This document shows, piece after piece, positions 32,362 through 42,652 of a stretch of 64,000 nt of DNA. The DNA comes from Skeletonema tropicum (taxonomy: Eukaryota > Bacillariophyta > Thalassiosirophyceae > Thalassiosirales > Thalassiosiraceae), in assembly GCA_037178625.1 (NCBI GenBank), contig CM074145.1, positions 1,860,001 to 1,924,000 of the forward strand. Direction: 5' to 3'. The notes beneath the pieces are model-generated. The model was not told the origin of the DNA and ran no database searches. It worked only from the letters and a program-made list of their open reading frames with translations. A program made the translations under genes and the position numbers. Numbering within the stretch: the stretch's first letter is position 1; every line of letters begins with the position of its first letter.

Positions 32362-32973
32362 ACGGATGACATGTGCATAATAAACGAGTTCCGATCCTTG
32401 TAGAAGTCTAATTAAGTAGGCTCCTGCCTACGAGCCTACTACATACTTATCGTAGCATGGAGATTATGAATGAGCGCAGCGCAGCTTGCTTTTTGGCGAC
32501 ATTTGAAAGCAAGGCAAATAAGTAAATCACGGTGGTTCACGCGAAGGCGTATTCGACGTTCAACGTCTGTTGTCTCCTTTTGTCTTTAATGATAAGTATA
32601 ACAAAATCAGACAGACTTTAAATCAAAATATAACCATGAGCACGATCACTTGCCAGCTGTCTTTTTGTCACGGTTCTCAAGCTTCCAATCGAGTTTCATC
32701 CCCCCCCGCTGAAACTGTAGCTTTCGATCACCAATAATAATATGATAAGAGAGGTATCGATTTGTCTTGGCTGCCTATATATGGGAAGGACAAAAAAGAT
32801 CATGGATGGTTAGATATAATGACGAGGCATTGATAATCGACACAATAATATATACGACCACCACAACCACCGTCAAAAGAGAATCACATGATGCATAAAA
32901 TTTTTTTTTTTTTTTTTTTTTTTTAATTTAAATCTTTGAAGGGGGACGTTATCTCGTGATCAAAGGATGATGT

Positions 32974-33367
32974 TCATGGGGGGGGCGTGTCGATACATCC
33001 TGGGGCTGGCGTGCCCATTAATACACAGACCACTGAGGGTTGAATAACACGAACGCCAGCTCGCACAGTTCCTTTACACACCATGAAGACCACAATATTA
33101 CACTGAATGTAAGACTTTGAGGCAGACGAGCACTCTACAACACCAAAGTAGAGGGCGACCTTCCAAAAAAGGCCATTAACTTTTCCAAACAAATTACGAT
33201 ACCATGTTCTTCCCTTCCTCTTCTCTTGTCGATTTGCCAACGTGAATATAATAAAATTGGAAGAACTCACCTTTGGCGCTGCCGCCTCTTGCTTGTCCTG
33301 TTGTCGTCCCACCGCCAGCTTGTAGCTTTTGATATGAATTATGAACACATCGTCGTATCGTAGCCAT
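32974..33367 (-). pseudogene. Unrecognised small gene, unit A copy
   Basis: Counterpart of 37467-37883 with single-base indels. The frame is lost near 33240-33250 (GAATATAATAAAA against GAATAAATAAAA in B) and again near 33160. The start is ATGGCTACGATACG at 33367. Because the changes are indels in or near homopolymers next to an assembly gap, they may be errors. Confidence 0.4.
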
Positions 33368-33742
33368 TATTTTTTATGGTGCACGTTGCACGTCTCTCAT
33401 GGTGATGACTGAGACTTAAGATTTCGGAGAGAGCAAAAGATTTGTCGCCCACGCGGGGCTATATTCTTCCACAAACGGGGGCCACCCCCGGATCCGTTGA
33501 AAATATAGAGCAAACCGAGGGAAATAAAGAACGCGCTTTGCCCCCATCCCCCTACAATACCGTACTTTTACCTCGAGATCCAGCCCACGTACAACTCAGC
33601 ATGGGGTCCAAACTCCAAGCAAACGATTAATTTTTGCTTCAACGAGGCAGACAAAACCGTTCGGTACTAATTGTTAGCACGTTAGTGACCCGAGGAGCAC
33701 CGAGCGGTCATACATATTTCACATTTCACTTTCAGGACCAAC

Positions 33743-34717
33743 TTGTCCTGGCTACATACTTATCTGGAACGGAGTGATGGGCATCATGCCTTATGCGTTT
33801 GGTTCAGCTTTGTCTTGGAGGTGTTAATTGTCAGTCGGAAGCTTGATTTCGTTCTAACGCATAGTTGTAATCGTATTATCTTCCTACTCAATCATGTGAA
33901 TCTGCCGCCGACCCCATCGCCTGCCTCTCGCAGGCATGGGGTCGGCGTTCGAAAATCAAATCAAAGATATCCTGAGGTTGCCGCTCATTGTTCAGCCTCA
34001 GCTACGTGCATGCGCCTATGTACTGCTTTATCTCTTCTCTTTTACTTGCACATGCTAGAGTGCACCCTAGTCGAGCGTAACAATGATGACGATGACTCCT
34101 CGTTGATTCTGAGGAAAGTGCAGGAGAGGAGGATGACGATTATGACTGCAGAGACATTGATGGCGAACTTGCAGGAGTGGATGATGAAAGTACAGGAGTG
34201 GCCGAGGCCCCTTTGCCCGAGGACGCTGGCCCTAAGTACAGGAGTGATGTCGGATGGGGTACCCGATCTGTCCCTAGCAACCATGCGAATGCGAGCCGGT
34301 CTCCTAATCCTATCAACCTACCATGAGAATGCGAACCCTGCGAAGTGACTGAGGCGTCTTCGGCGCAGTACTTATACACGCACTCGAGCACAACCAATAA
34401 TAATACTTAGCAACTACTTACGAACCCTCCATGACGGGCCATATCTACCCTACCGCTGCCCCATAGACGCAGCAGCAGCTATGCATTTCCAGGAGGCAAC
34501 AGTCTCTGCTCCACATAGCACAGACGAGGACTGTATTGAGCATATAAGTGGTGCCATCATGATGCAAACAGCACTTCTTCCAAAAAGGTTTGAAATTTTT
34601 GGGGAGAAGGGTGAGGTAGCCGTACAAAAGGAGCTAACCCAAGTTAGGGTTAGATTCTTACGGGAGTATGACAATCCTCCCAAGAGAGCGGACGAAGCTC
34701 ACGATTCTTTCAATTAA
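33743..34717 (+). pseudogene. Ty1/copia relic (integrase to reverse-transcriptase linker), unit A
   Basis: Broken plus-strand frames include an acidic stretch (DSEESAGEEDDD in unit B) and DGELAGVDDESTGV, similar to the 'ITGVDDE' repeats in the linker of diatom copia polyproteins, and further on KRFEIFGEKGEVAVQKELTQ, resembling the 'FGxxGxxAxxKELxQ' block upstream of reverse transcriptase. Stops and shifts separate these pieces. Family recognition is from memory of the pattern only. Confidence 0.4.
33907..33946. repeat. 40-nt perfect-arm stem-loop, unit A
   Basis: GCCGACCCCAT pairs with ATGGGGTCGGC and, after one bulged C, GCCTGC pairs with GCAGGC around a CTCTC loop. The 17 paired bases are unbroken apart from the bulge. 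The same hairpin is in unit B at 38421-38460. It lies in non-coding relic sequence. Confidence 0.85.
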
Positions 34718-34961
34718 TCAACGATAACTACCGACCTTGGTGATAGCTCGCTCTCTCTTGAAGTTTCATCTCCAATAGATTTGACTCGACTATTTTTAGG
34801 GAGGGGTTCGGGGTTCGGTTGCAACGAAGTGACACTGAAGTGAAAAAGGAGAACTCTAATTAAAAGCAACTTCACGCAATCAGCTCCTCTAGAGCAACAT
34901 ACGATAGAGCAAAAGTAAGCAACGTCATAACAACGCTGATAATACGCTGCCGCTGCAAGAA

Positions 34962-35586
34962 ATGGCAAGAATTGAACCTATCGAAAAGATGGAGGAGGGT
35001 CAGAAGGAAAGCGCTGCCGAGTCAGAGCGTGCGCCAGTGGAGGAAACGGAGAAGAAATGGAACGCCGCTATTGCAAATAGCAAAACGAAGGAAGAAGAAG
35101 AGGAAGGAGACGAAAGCAACGAAGGATTCTGTAGCAAGAAACGATACAAGATTGCTTCGGTAGTCATTTTCGTTCTTATTGTCGCTGCCATTGTAATTGG
35201 AATCGTCGTTGGACTTCATAATAAGAAACCTGTTGATTCTTACTACAACGTAGATTTGCAATGGCAGGCGCAAACATTTGATGGCTGGTCATTTGGATTC
35301 GTCGGGCCCTATGGAACTAGTGTTAATATTAAAGATGGAAGGCGAGGCATGGGATAGCAGGAAAGAGTTCAAGGTAAAGCTCGATATCCAGGATAACAAA
35401 GCATTTGTCAAAGCAGAATTGCATCAATCGGGCAATGAGGACCACCATGTTTGCTGCACTCATGAGCTACATGCTGGTGCAGCGGTAATTGATTCATACT
35501 ACGGTGCGTGGGGAACTATCAAGACATGCAGATGCCCTAAGATATACTACGATCACCAAATTCGGGCGAAGGTCTCAACATTGTAA
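34962..35586 (+). pseudogene. Single-pass membrane protein of unknown function, unit A copy (frameshift)
   Basis: Same gene as 39477-40100. One extra G near 35337-35341 (GATGGAAGG against GATGAAGG) shifts the frame and ends the protein at 35357 after 131 residues; the rest is open in the next frame to 35586. Otherwise identical apart from one residue (Tyr for Cys before the membrane span). The indel could be a consensus error. Confidence 0.6.
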
Positions 35587-35888
35587 TCACGTAAAGAAGA
35601 ACTTGACGATGAGGGCTAAGACAAGAGTTCTAGTAAGGGCACTCTAGAGTGCACAGTTGAAATTTCGTTATTGTTGTATTAGCATTATAACGTAGATGTA
35701 GAAAGAGATTCACCTCACTTCTGAGTACGTGATGCTTCAAAATGCTCACGTAGAGCCCAGTTCTATTTTCTAGTTTTGGCTCTCACTTTTAATAATAGTC
35801 TTCATCTTCTTGCTTATCTCGCTCTTCTGTTGCCTTCCTCTGCGGCTTGGCTTACTCTTCTGGTTCCTGTACCATTCCGACCAAGGTT

Positions 35889-36921
35889 TTATGGCCAAAG
35901 GAATAAGTTAAATCTATCGACCATAAAATTCTCCACTCTGCATTTCGGACATTGACAGACATCTTTGTTCTTGTTTGCCGCTTTGGTCCTGTTCTCACTT
36001 TTCATCTCGTCTTGAGCAACTTTATGTGCACGCAACGCCTTAGCGAAATCGTCTTTTGTTATATGCCCGTCCAAGTAACCCGCTTTGATCGCCATTAGAG
36101 CGTTATCGTTTCCTTGTGCCGCCGAAATCATATAGTGTTTTCTTGATGCCTCCATATTACCCGCACCTGCTTCTAAAACACCAAGATTCGCGCGTGCCAT
36201 GCAATGGCCTCCCTTTGCTGCAATTTCGTAGTAATGATAAACTTTCTTCATATCTTTCGCCACGCCATCGACCTTTTTCTGAACATCAGGGTTGTACGCA
36301 TCAGCGAGTAGGTAGGGCACTCGCTTGAATACTGCCAAGCTCAGCAGCCTGAGTCCATAGTGTTCCATTGCCTTGTTGACATCACGTGAAACGACACTAC
36401 CCTCTCGTAGCAGCTTGCAAGATTGCACATAGCATTGGCATCTTTCATATTAGAACGTTTCTGCTGCAACCTTTTGATTTCCTCTTCAGATGATGTCGGT
36501 GCCAATGTCCTGCAGAATGGGCACGTAGGGTAGATTTCCTCGTCTGTTATATCAGCATTTCTCTCATAAAAGTTTTTTCACAAATGAGTATCATGATGTG
36601 CATCGATACATCCATCACAAAGCATCTTCCCACAGCATGATTGATACTTCTGCTGCTGAATTGGTGGCAAAATATAGCAGCATAGGGGACAATCTTCATT
36701 CGGAGGTGGCTGTGCGAACAAAGCTTCGTCGCGTATTTCAGCTGCTCGTTTCCTACACTCCTTTTTATGCCGAGGGCGGTGTGCAATTTGGCAATCCCGA
36801 TTGCAATACTTGACCGCATTGGCATGCTGTGCATGACTTCAACTTGTTGTCTTCTCCTTCTTCCTTGCCGCATGCGGCGCATAACGAGATGATCTCAGTT
36901 GCGGACGGATGACATGTGCAT
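35889..36921 (-). pseudogene. MYND/RING/Sel1 protein gene, unit A copy (several frameshifts)
   Basis: Counterpart of 40421-41426. From the ATG at 36921 an extra G in GTTGCGGACGG breaks the frame at once. More shifts lie near 36575 (TTTTTTCAC), 36818 and 36362 (two extra bases). The C-terminal 170 residues (36428-35889) are open. The extra C at 36311-36318 is shared with unit B, so that change predates the unit duplication or is systematic; the others are private to A. Confidence 0.6.
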
Positions 36922-37466
36922 AATAAACGAGTCCGATCCTTGTAGAAGTCTAATTAAGTAGGCTCCTGCCTACGAGCCTACTACATACTTTATCGTAGCA
37001 TGGAGGATTATGAATGAGCGCAGCGCAGCTTGCTTTTTGGCGACATTTGAAAGCAAGGCAAATAAGTAAATCACGGTGGTTCACGCGAAGGCGTAATTCG
37101 ACGTTCAACGTCTGTTGTCTCCTTTTGTCTTTAATGATAAGTATAACAAAAATCAGACAGACTTTAAAATCAAAATATAACCATGAGCACGATCACTTGC
37201 CAGCTGTCTTTTTGTCACGGTTCTCAAAGCTTCCAATCGAGTTTCATCCCCCCCCGCTGAAACTGTAGCTTTCGATCACCAATAATAATATGATAAGAGA
37301 GGTATCGATTTGTCTTGGCTGCCTATATATGGGAAGGACAAAAAGAGAATCATGGATGGTTAGATATAATGACGAGGCATTGATAATCGACACAATAATA
37401 TATACGACCACCACAACCACCGTCAAAAGAGAATCACATGATGCATAAAATGTTTGAAGGGGGACG

Positions 37467-37883
37467 TTATCTCGTGATCAAAGGATGATGTTCATGGGGG
37501 GGCGTGTCGATACATCCTGGGGCTGGCGTGCCCATTAATACACAGACCACTGAGGGTTGAATAACACGAACGCCAGCTCGCACAGTTCCTTTACACACCA
37601 TGAAGACCACAATATTACACTGAATGTAAGACTTTGAGGCAGACGAGCACTCTACAACCACCAAAGTAGAGGGCGAACCTTCCAAAAGGCCATTAACTTT
37701 TCCAAACAAATTACGATACCATGTTCTTCCCTTCCTCTTCTCTTGTCGATTTGCCAACGTGAATAAATAAAATTGGAAGAACTCACCTTTGGCGCTGCCG
37801 CCTCTTGCTTGTCCTGTTGTCGTCCCACCGCCAGCTTGTAGCTTTTGATATGAATTATGAACACATCGTCGTATCGTAGCCAT
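37467..37883 (-). CDS. Unrecognised small protein, unit B copy
   Basis: Open for 138 residues from ATG at 37883: MATIRRCVHNSYQKLQAGGG, a Gly/Thr/Ala stretch, then a basic part (RQEKRKGRTWYRNLFGKVNG) and a hydrophobic C-terminal part with four Cys. A GTGAGT that could be a splice donor follows SAK at about 37785, so the true protein may be spliced. The basic start could be a targeting peptide. No family recognised. The conserved reading in both units is due to recent duplication and is not evidence of coding. Confidence 0.35.
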   Translation of the reverse strand: MATIRRCVHNSYQKLQAGGGTTTGQARGGSAKGEFFQFYLFTLANRQEKRKGRTWYRNLFGKVNGLLEGSPSTLVVVECSSASKSYIQCNIVVFMVCKGTVRAGVRVIQPSVVCVLMGTPAPGCIDTPPHEHHPLITR

Positions 37884-38279
37884 TATTTTTTATGGTGCAC
37901 GTTGCACGTCTCTCATGGTGATGACTGAGACTTAAGATTTCGGAGAGAGCAAAAGATTTGTCGCCCACGCGGGGCTATATTCTTCCTCAAACGGGGCCAC
38001 CCCCGGATCCGTTGAAAATATAGAGCAAACCGAGGGAAATAAAGAACGCGCTTTGCCCCCATCCCCCTACAATACCGTACTTTTACCTCGAGATCCAGCC
38101 CACGTACAACTCAGCATGGGGTCCAAACTCCAAGCAAACGATTAATTTTTGCTTCAACGAGGCAGACAAAACCGTTCGGTACTAATTGTTAGCACGTTAG
38201 TGACCCGAGGAGCACCGAGCGGTCATACATATTTCACATTTCACTTTCAGGACCAACTTGTCCTGGCTACATACTTATC

Positions 38280-39234
38280 TGGACGGAGTGATGGGCATCA
38301 TGCCTTATGCGTTTGGTTCAGCTTTGTCTTGGAGGTGTTAATTGTCAGTCGGAAGCTTGATTTCGTTCTAACGCATAGTTGTAATCGTATTATCTTCCTA
38401 CTCAATCATGTGAATCTGCCGCCGACCCCATCGCCTGCCTCTCGCAGGCATGGGGTCGGCGTTCGAAAATCAAATCAAAGATATCCTGAGGTTGCCGCTC
38501 ATTGTTCAGCCTCAGCTACGTGCATGCGCCTATGTACTGCTTTATCTCTTCTCTTTTACTTGCACATGCTAGAGTGCACCCTAGTCGAGCGTAACAATGA
38601 TGACGATGACTCCTCGGTTGATTCTGAGGAAAGTGCAGGAGAGGAGGATGACGATTATGACTGCAGAGACATTGATGGCGAACTTGCAGGAGTGGATGAT
38701 GAAAGTACAGGAGTGGCCGAGGCCCCTTTGCCCGAGGACGCTGGCCCTAAGTACAGGAGTGATGTCGGATGGGGTACCCGATCTGTCCCCTAGCAACCAT
38801 GCGAATGCGAGCCGGTCTCCTAATCCTATCAACCTACCATGAGAATGCGAACCCTGCGAAGTGACTGAGGCGTCTTCGGCGCAGTACTTATACACGCACT
38901 CGAGCACAACCAATAATAATACTTAGCAACTACTTACGAACCCTCCATGACGGGCCATATCTACCCTACCGCTGCCCCATAGACGCAGGCAGCAGCTATG
39001 CATTTCCAGGAGGCAACAGTCTCTGCTCCACATAGCACAGACGAGGACTGTATTGAGCATATAAGTGGTGCCATCATGATGCAACAGCACTTCTTCCAAA
39101 AAGGTTTGAAATTTTTGGGGAGAAGGGTGAGGTAGCCGTACAAAAGGAGCTAACCCAAGTTAGGGTTAGATTCTTACGGAGTATGACAATCCTCCCAAGA
39201 GAGCGGACGAAGCTCACGATTCTTTCAATTAATC
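38280..39234 (+). pseudogene. Ty1/copia relic, unit B
   Basis: Counterpart of 33743-34717 with the hairpin at 38421-38460, the acidic 'DGELAGVDDESTGV' stretch (38600-38793, open here to GWGTRSVP) and the 'FGEKGEVAVQKELTQ'-like block near 39110-39160 in broken frames. No complete element is present and no LTRs are seen around it. Confidence 0.4.
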
Positions 39235-39476
39235 AACGATAACTACCGACCTTGGTGATAGCTCGCTCTCTCTTGAAGTTTCATCTCCAATAGATTTGAC
39301 TCGACTATTTTTAGGGAGGGGTTCGGGGTTCGGTTGCAACGAAGTGACACTGAAGTGAAAAAGGAGAACTCTAATTAAAAGCAACTTCACGCAATCAGCT
39401 CCTCTAGAGCAACATACGATAAAGCAAAAGTAAGCAACGTCATAACAACGCTGATAATACGCTGCCGCTGCAAGAA

Positions 39477-40100
39477 ATGGCAAGAATTGAACCTATCGAA
39501 AAGATGGAGGAGGGTCAGAAGGAAAGCGCTGCCGAGTCAGAGCGTGCGCCAGTGGAGGAAACGGAGAAGAAATGGAACGCCGCTATTGCAAATAGCAAAA
39601 CGAAGGAAGAAGAAGAGGAAGGAGACGAAAGCAACGAAGGATTCTGTAGCAAGAAACGATGCAAGATTGCTTCGGTAGTCATTTTCGTTCTTATTGTCGC
39701 TGCCATTGTAATTGGAATCGTCGTTGGACTTCATAATAAGAAACCTGTTGATTCTTACTACAACGTAGATTTGCAATGGCAGGCGCAAACATTTGATGGC
39801 TGGTCATTTGGATTCGTCGGGCCCTATGGAACTAGTGTTAATATTAAAGATGAAGGCGAGGCATGGGATAGCAGGAAAGAGTTCAAGGTAAAGCTCGATA
39901 TCCAGGATAACAAAGCATTTGTCAAAGCAGAATTGCATCAATCGGGCAATGAGGACCACCATGTTTGCTGCACTCATGAGCTACATGCTGGTGCAGCGGT
40001 AATTGATTCATACTACGGTGCGTGGGGAACTATCAAGACATGCAGATGCCCTAAGATATACTACGATCACCAAATTCGGGCGAAGGTCTCAACATTGTAA
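39477..40100 (+). CDS. Single-pass membrane protein of unknown function, unit B copy
   Basis: 207 residues. Residues 1-60 are very polar and Glu/Lys-rich, followed by KKRCKIAS and a single 23-residue hydrophobic span (VVIFVLIVAAIVIGIVVGL). The remaining 115 residues hold six Cys, including a VCCTHE pair and CRCPK, and contain FGFVGPYGTSVN. A basic residue run before the span suggests a type II orientation with the Cys-bearing domain outside or in the lumen. No family recognised. Only 320 bp separate its stop from the convergent MYND gene. Confidence 0.7.
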   Translation: MARIEPIEKMEEGQKESAAESERAPVEETEKKWNAAIANSKTKEEEEEGDESNEGFCSKKRCKIASVVIFVLIVAAIVIGIVVGLHNKKPVDSYYNVDLQWQAQTFDGWSFGFVGPYGTSVNIKDEGEAWDSRKEFKVKLDIQDNKAFVKAELHQSGNEDHHVCCTHELHAGAAVIDSYYGAWGTIKTCRCPKIYYDHQIRAKVSTL

Positions 40101-40420
40101 TCACGTAAAGAAGAACTTGACGATGAGGGCTAAGACAAGAGTTCTAGTAAGGGTACTCTAGAGTGCACAGTTGAAATTTCGTTATTGTTGTATTAGCATT
40201 ATAACGTAGATGTAGAAAGAGATTCACCTCACTTCTGAGTACGTGATGCTTCAAAATGCTCACGTAGAGCCCAGTTCTATTTTCTAGTTTTGGCTCTCAC
40301 TTTTAATAATAGTCTTCATCTTCTTGCTTATCTCGCTCTTCTGTTGCCTTCCTCTGCGGCTTGGCTTACTCTTCTGGTTCCTGTACCATTCCGACCAAGG
40401 TTTTATGGCCAAAGAATAAG

Positions 40421-41426
40421 TTAAAATCTATCGACCATAAAATTCTCCACTCTGCATTTCGGACATTGACAGACATCTTTGTTCTTGTTTGCCGCTTTGG
40501 TCCTGTTCTCACTTTTCATCTCGTCTTGAGCAACTTTATGTGCACGCAACGCCTTAGCGAAATCGTCTTTTGTTATATGCCCGTCCAAGTAACCCGCTTT
40601 GATCGCCATTAGAGCGTTATCGTTTCCTTGTGCCGCCGAAATCATATAGTGTTTTCTTGATGCCTCCATATTACCCGCACCTGCTTCTAAAACACCAAGA
40701 TTCGCGCGTGCCATGCAATGGCCTCCCTTTGCTGCAATTTCGTAGTAATGATAAACTTTCTTCATATCTTTCGCCACGCCATCGACCTTTTTCTGAACAT
40801 CAGGGTTGTACGCATCAGCGAGTAGGTAGGGCACTCGCTTGAATACTGCCAAGCTCAGCAGCCTGAGTCCATAGTTCCATTGCCTTGTTGACATCACGTG
40901 AAACGACACTACCCCTCTCGTAGCAGCTTGCAAGATTGCACATAGCATTGGCATCTTTCATATTAGAACGTTTCTGCAACCTTTTGATTTCCTCTTCAGA
41001 TGATGTCGGTGCCAATGTCCTGCAGAATGGGCACGTAGGGTAGATTTCCTCGTCTGTTATATCAGCATTTCTCTCATAAAAGTTTTCACAATGAGTATCA
41101 TGATGTGCATCGATACATCCATCACAAAGCATCTTCCCACAGCATGATTGATACTTCTGCTGCTGAATTGGTGGCAAAATATAGCAGCATAGGGGACAAT
41201 CTTCATTCGGAGGTGGCTGTGCGAACAAAGCTTCGTCGCGTATTTCAGCTGCTCGTTTCCTACACTCCTTTTTATGCCGAGGGCGGTGTGCAATTTGGCA
41301 ATCCCGATTGCAATACTTGACCGCATTGCATGCTGTGCATGACTTCAACTTGTTGTCTTCTCCTTCTTCCTTGCCGCATGCGGCGCATAACGAGATGATC
41401 TCAGTTGCGACGGATGACATGTGCAT
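40421..41426 (-). CDS. MYND zinc finger, RING-like and Sel1-repeat protein, unit B copy (one frameshift)
   Basis: Starts at ATG 41426. An MYND finger spans residues 14-55 (CAACG, CTACNAVKYCNRDCQIAH, KKEC). A RING-like finger follows (CPLCCYILP, CCGKMLCDGCIDAH, CPFCRTLAP; about 75-140). Sel1-like repeats come next: DANAMCNLASCYERG, ELWTQAAELGSIQAS, then after one extra C at 40827-40832 YLLADAY, HYYEIAAKGGHCMARANLG and ISAAQGND. The ending AHKVAQDEMKSENRT is typical of a family expanded in centric diatoms. A likely role is protein-protein adaptor or ubiquitin ligase; no substrate can be inferred. The extra C is also in unit A, so it may be a true mutation. Confidence 0.75.
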
Positions 41427-41724
41427 AATAAACGAGTCCGATCCTTGTAGAAGTCTAATTAAGTAGGCTCCTGCCTACGAGCCTACTACATACTTTATCG
41501 TAGCATGGAGGATTATGAATGAGCGCAGCGCAGCTTGCTTTTTGGCGACATTTGAAAGCAAGGCAAATAAGTAAATCACGGTGGTTCACGCGAAGGCGTA
41601 ATTCGACGTTCAACGTCTGTTGTCTCCTTTTGTCTTTAATGATAAGTATAACAAAATCAGACAGACTTTAAAATCAAAATATAACCATGAGCACGATCAC
41701 TTGCCAGCTGTCTTTTTGTCACGA
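41410..41724. repeat. Start of a third copy of the 4.5-kb unit
   Basis: Matches 36905-37220 and 32362-32672 from ACGGATGACATG to TTTTTGTCACG, then diverges. It shows that the duplicated block ends in repeated flanking sequence, which would allow unequal crossing-over or mis-assembly. Confidence 0.85.
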
Positions 41725-42652
41725 TTCTCTTGTAGCTTGCGGATCAAAACGAGAAGAACGATGCTGCCCTGCGCCTGGATAGCAGAAATGGAGAACAGAC
41801 GGAGAGTATGGTATGTTGTATGATACACAATGGCCCGATAACATCGTCATCACCTACTGGCACTAGTGCCTAGAGAGAGTAGCAACTAAAATAATCTATC
41901 TATCTAATGATGACCAAATTTCATATTTATTGTACAGTACAGGTGGCAGATCTACTTCACAAAGAAGTAGCTCTCAGTTGACTCAAGAGTCTTCTCAGCC
42001 ATTCACAGATGCTTTTCTTGTTCAAAATACCAGTGATACGTAGTTCACCGTAGCACAGAAATAACCTACTTAAAGCCCCACACCCAGTATGTAATACGCA
42101 TCTCACCAAAAGCAGAAGCCCCGTCGCCAGCTGCCGCTGCAAACGCATCATCGGTGGTGGCGGTAGAGTCGGCGCGAATGAATGGGTGGCGCAAATCAGT
42201 TTCAAGAGCAAGCAACATACATGGGTAGTGGGTAGTATGATAATGAAGAGGAAGCTGCAGGTGACTATGCTCTTGCGTTATTCAAGCACAAGGGGCAAGG
42301 TGCGCTAGACAACGCAATGAGATAGCGTTTGCTGTAAGCAGCGACGGATTGGCTATCATGATCAGTAGGAGGAAGCGGCAGTGGGTTTTGCAGTACAGAC
42401 ATGAGCGGCTGAAGTCTGGACTGATTTGACGCTCATCATGGCGCAGCCCTGGACGATCTTTATGATCACAAAGCTAATTTGTTTGATATCCAAGAATAGT
42501 TGATGAGACAAGTAGCATAACATGTCTCGTTTCATTTTCTCACTATTGTAATTGTGCATACACATTTGTTGGGATTCATCCTTTCATGTCAACAAAGCAC
42601 CCCAGAGCAATTCCTCTCTCTAGACCTATAATCTATCATCTAATCTAACCAC
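41725..42652. other. Intergenic; second copy of dispersed 180-bp repeat
   Basis: 41908-42088 repeats 24660-24837. No gene seen. A CTAT microsatellite word sits at 41893-41906. Confidence 0.6.

Larger units (their letters stand above)
32362..36904. repeat. 4.5-kb tandem unit A
   Basis: First of two near-identical units (B: 36905-41409), followed by the first 315 bases of a third (41410-41724). Differences between A and B are mostly single-base gains or losses, many in homopolymers, plus a poly-T insert at about 32899-32924 present only in A. Where the third copy overlaps, it usually agrees with B against A. Confidence 0.9.
36905..41409. repeat. 4.5-kb tandem unit B
   Basis: Second unit, starting ACGGATGACATGTGC. 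It carries, in order, an unrecognised minus gene, a copia relic with hairpin, a membrane protein gene and a MYND/Sel1 gene. It has fewer frame breaks than unit A, so I use it as the better copy. Confidence 0.9.

Noticed and set aside
41957..42211. 84-residue minus frame with hydrophobic centre
   Set aside because: Overlaps the dispersed 180-bp repeat and lacks any coding signal or partner exon.
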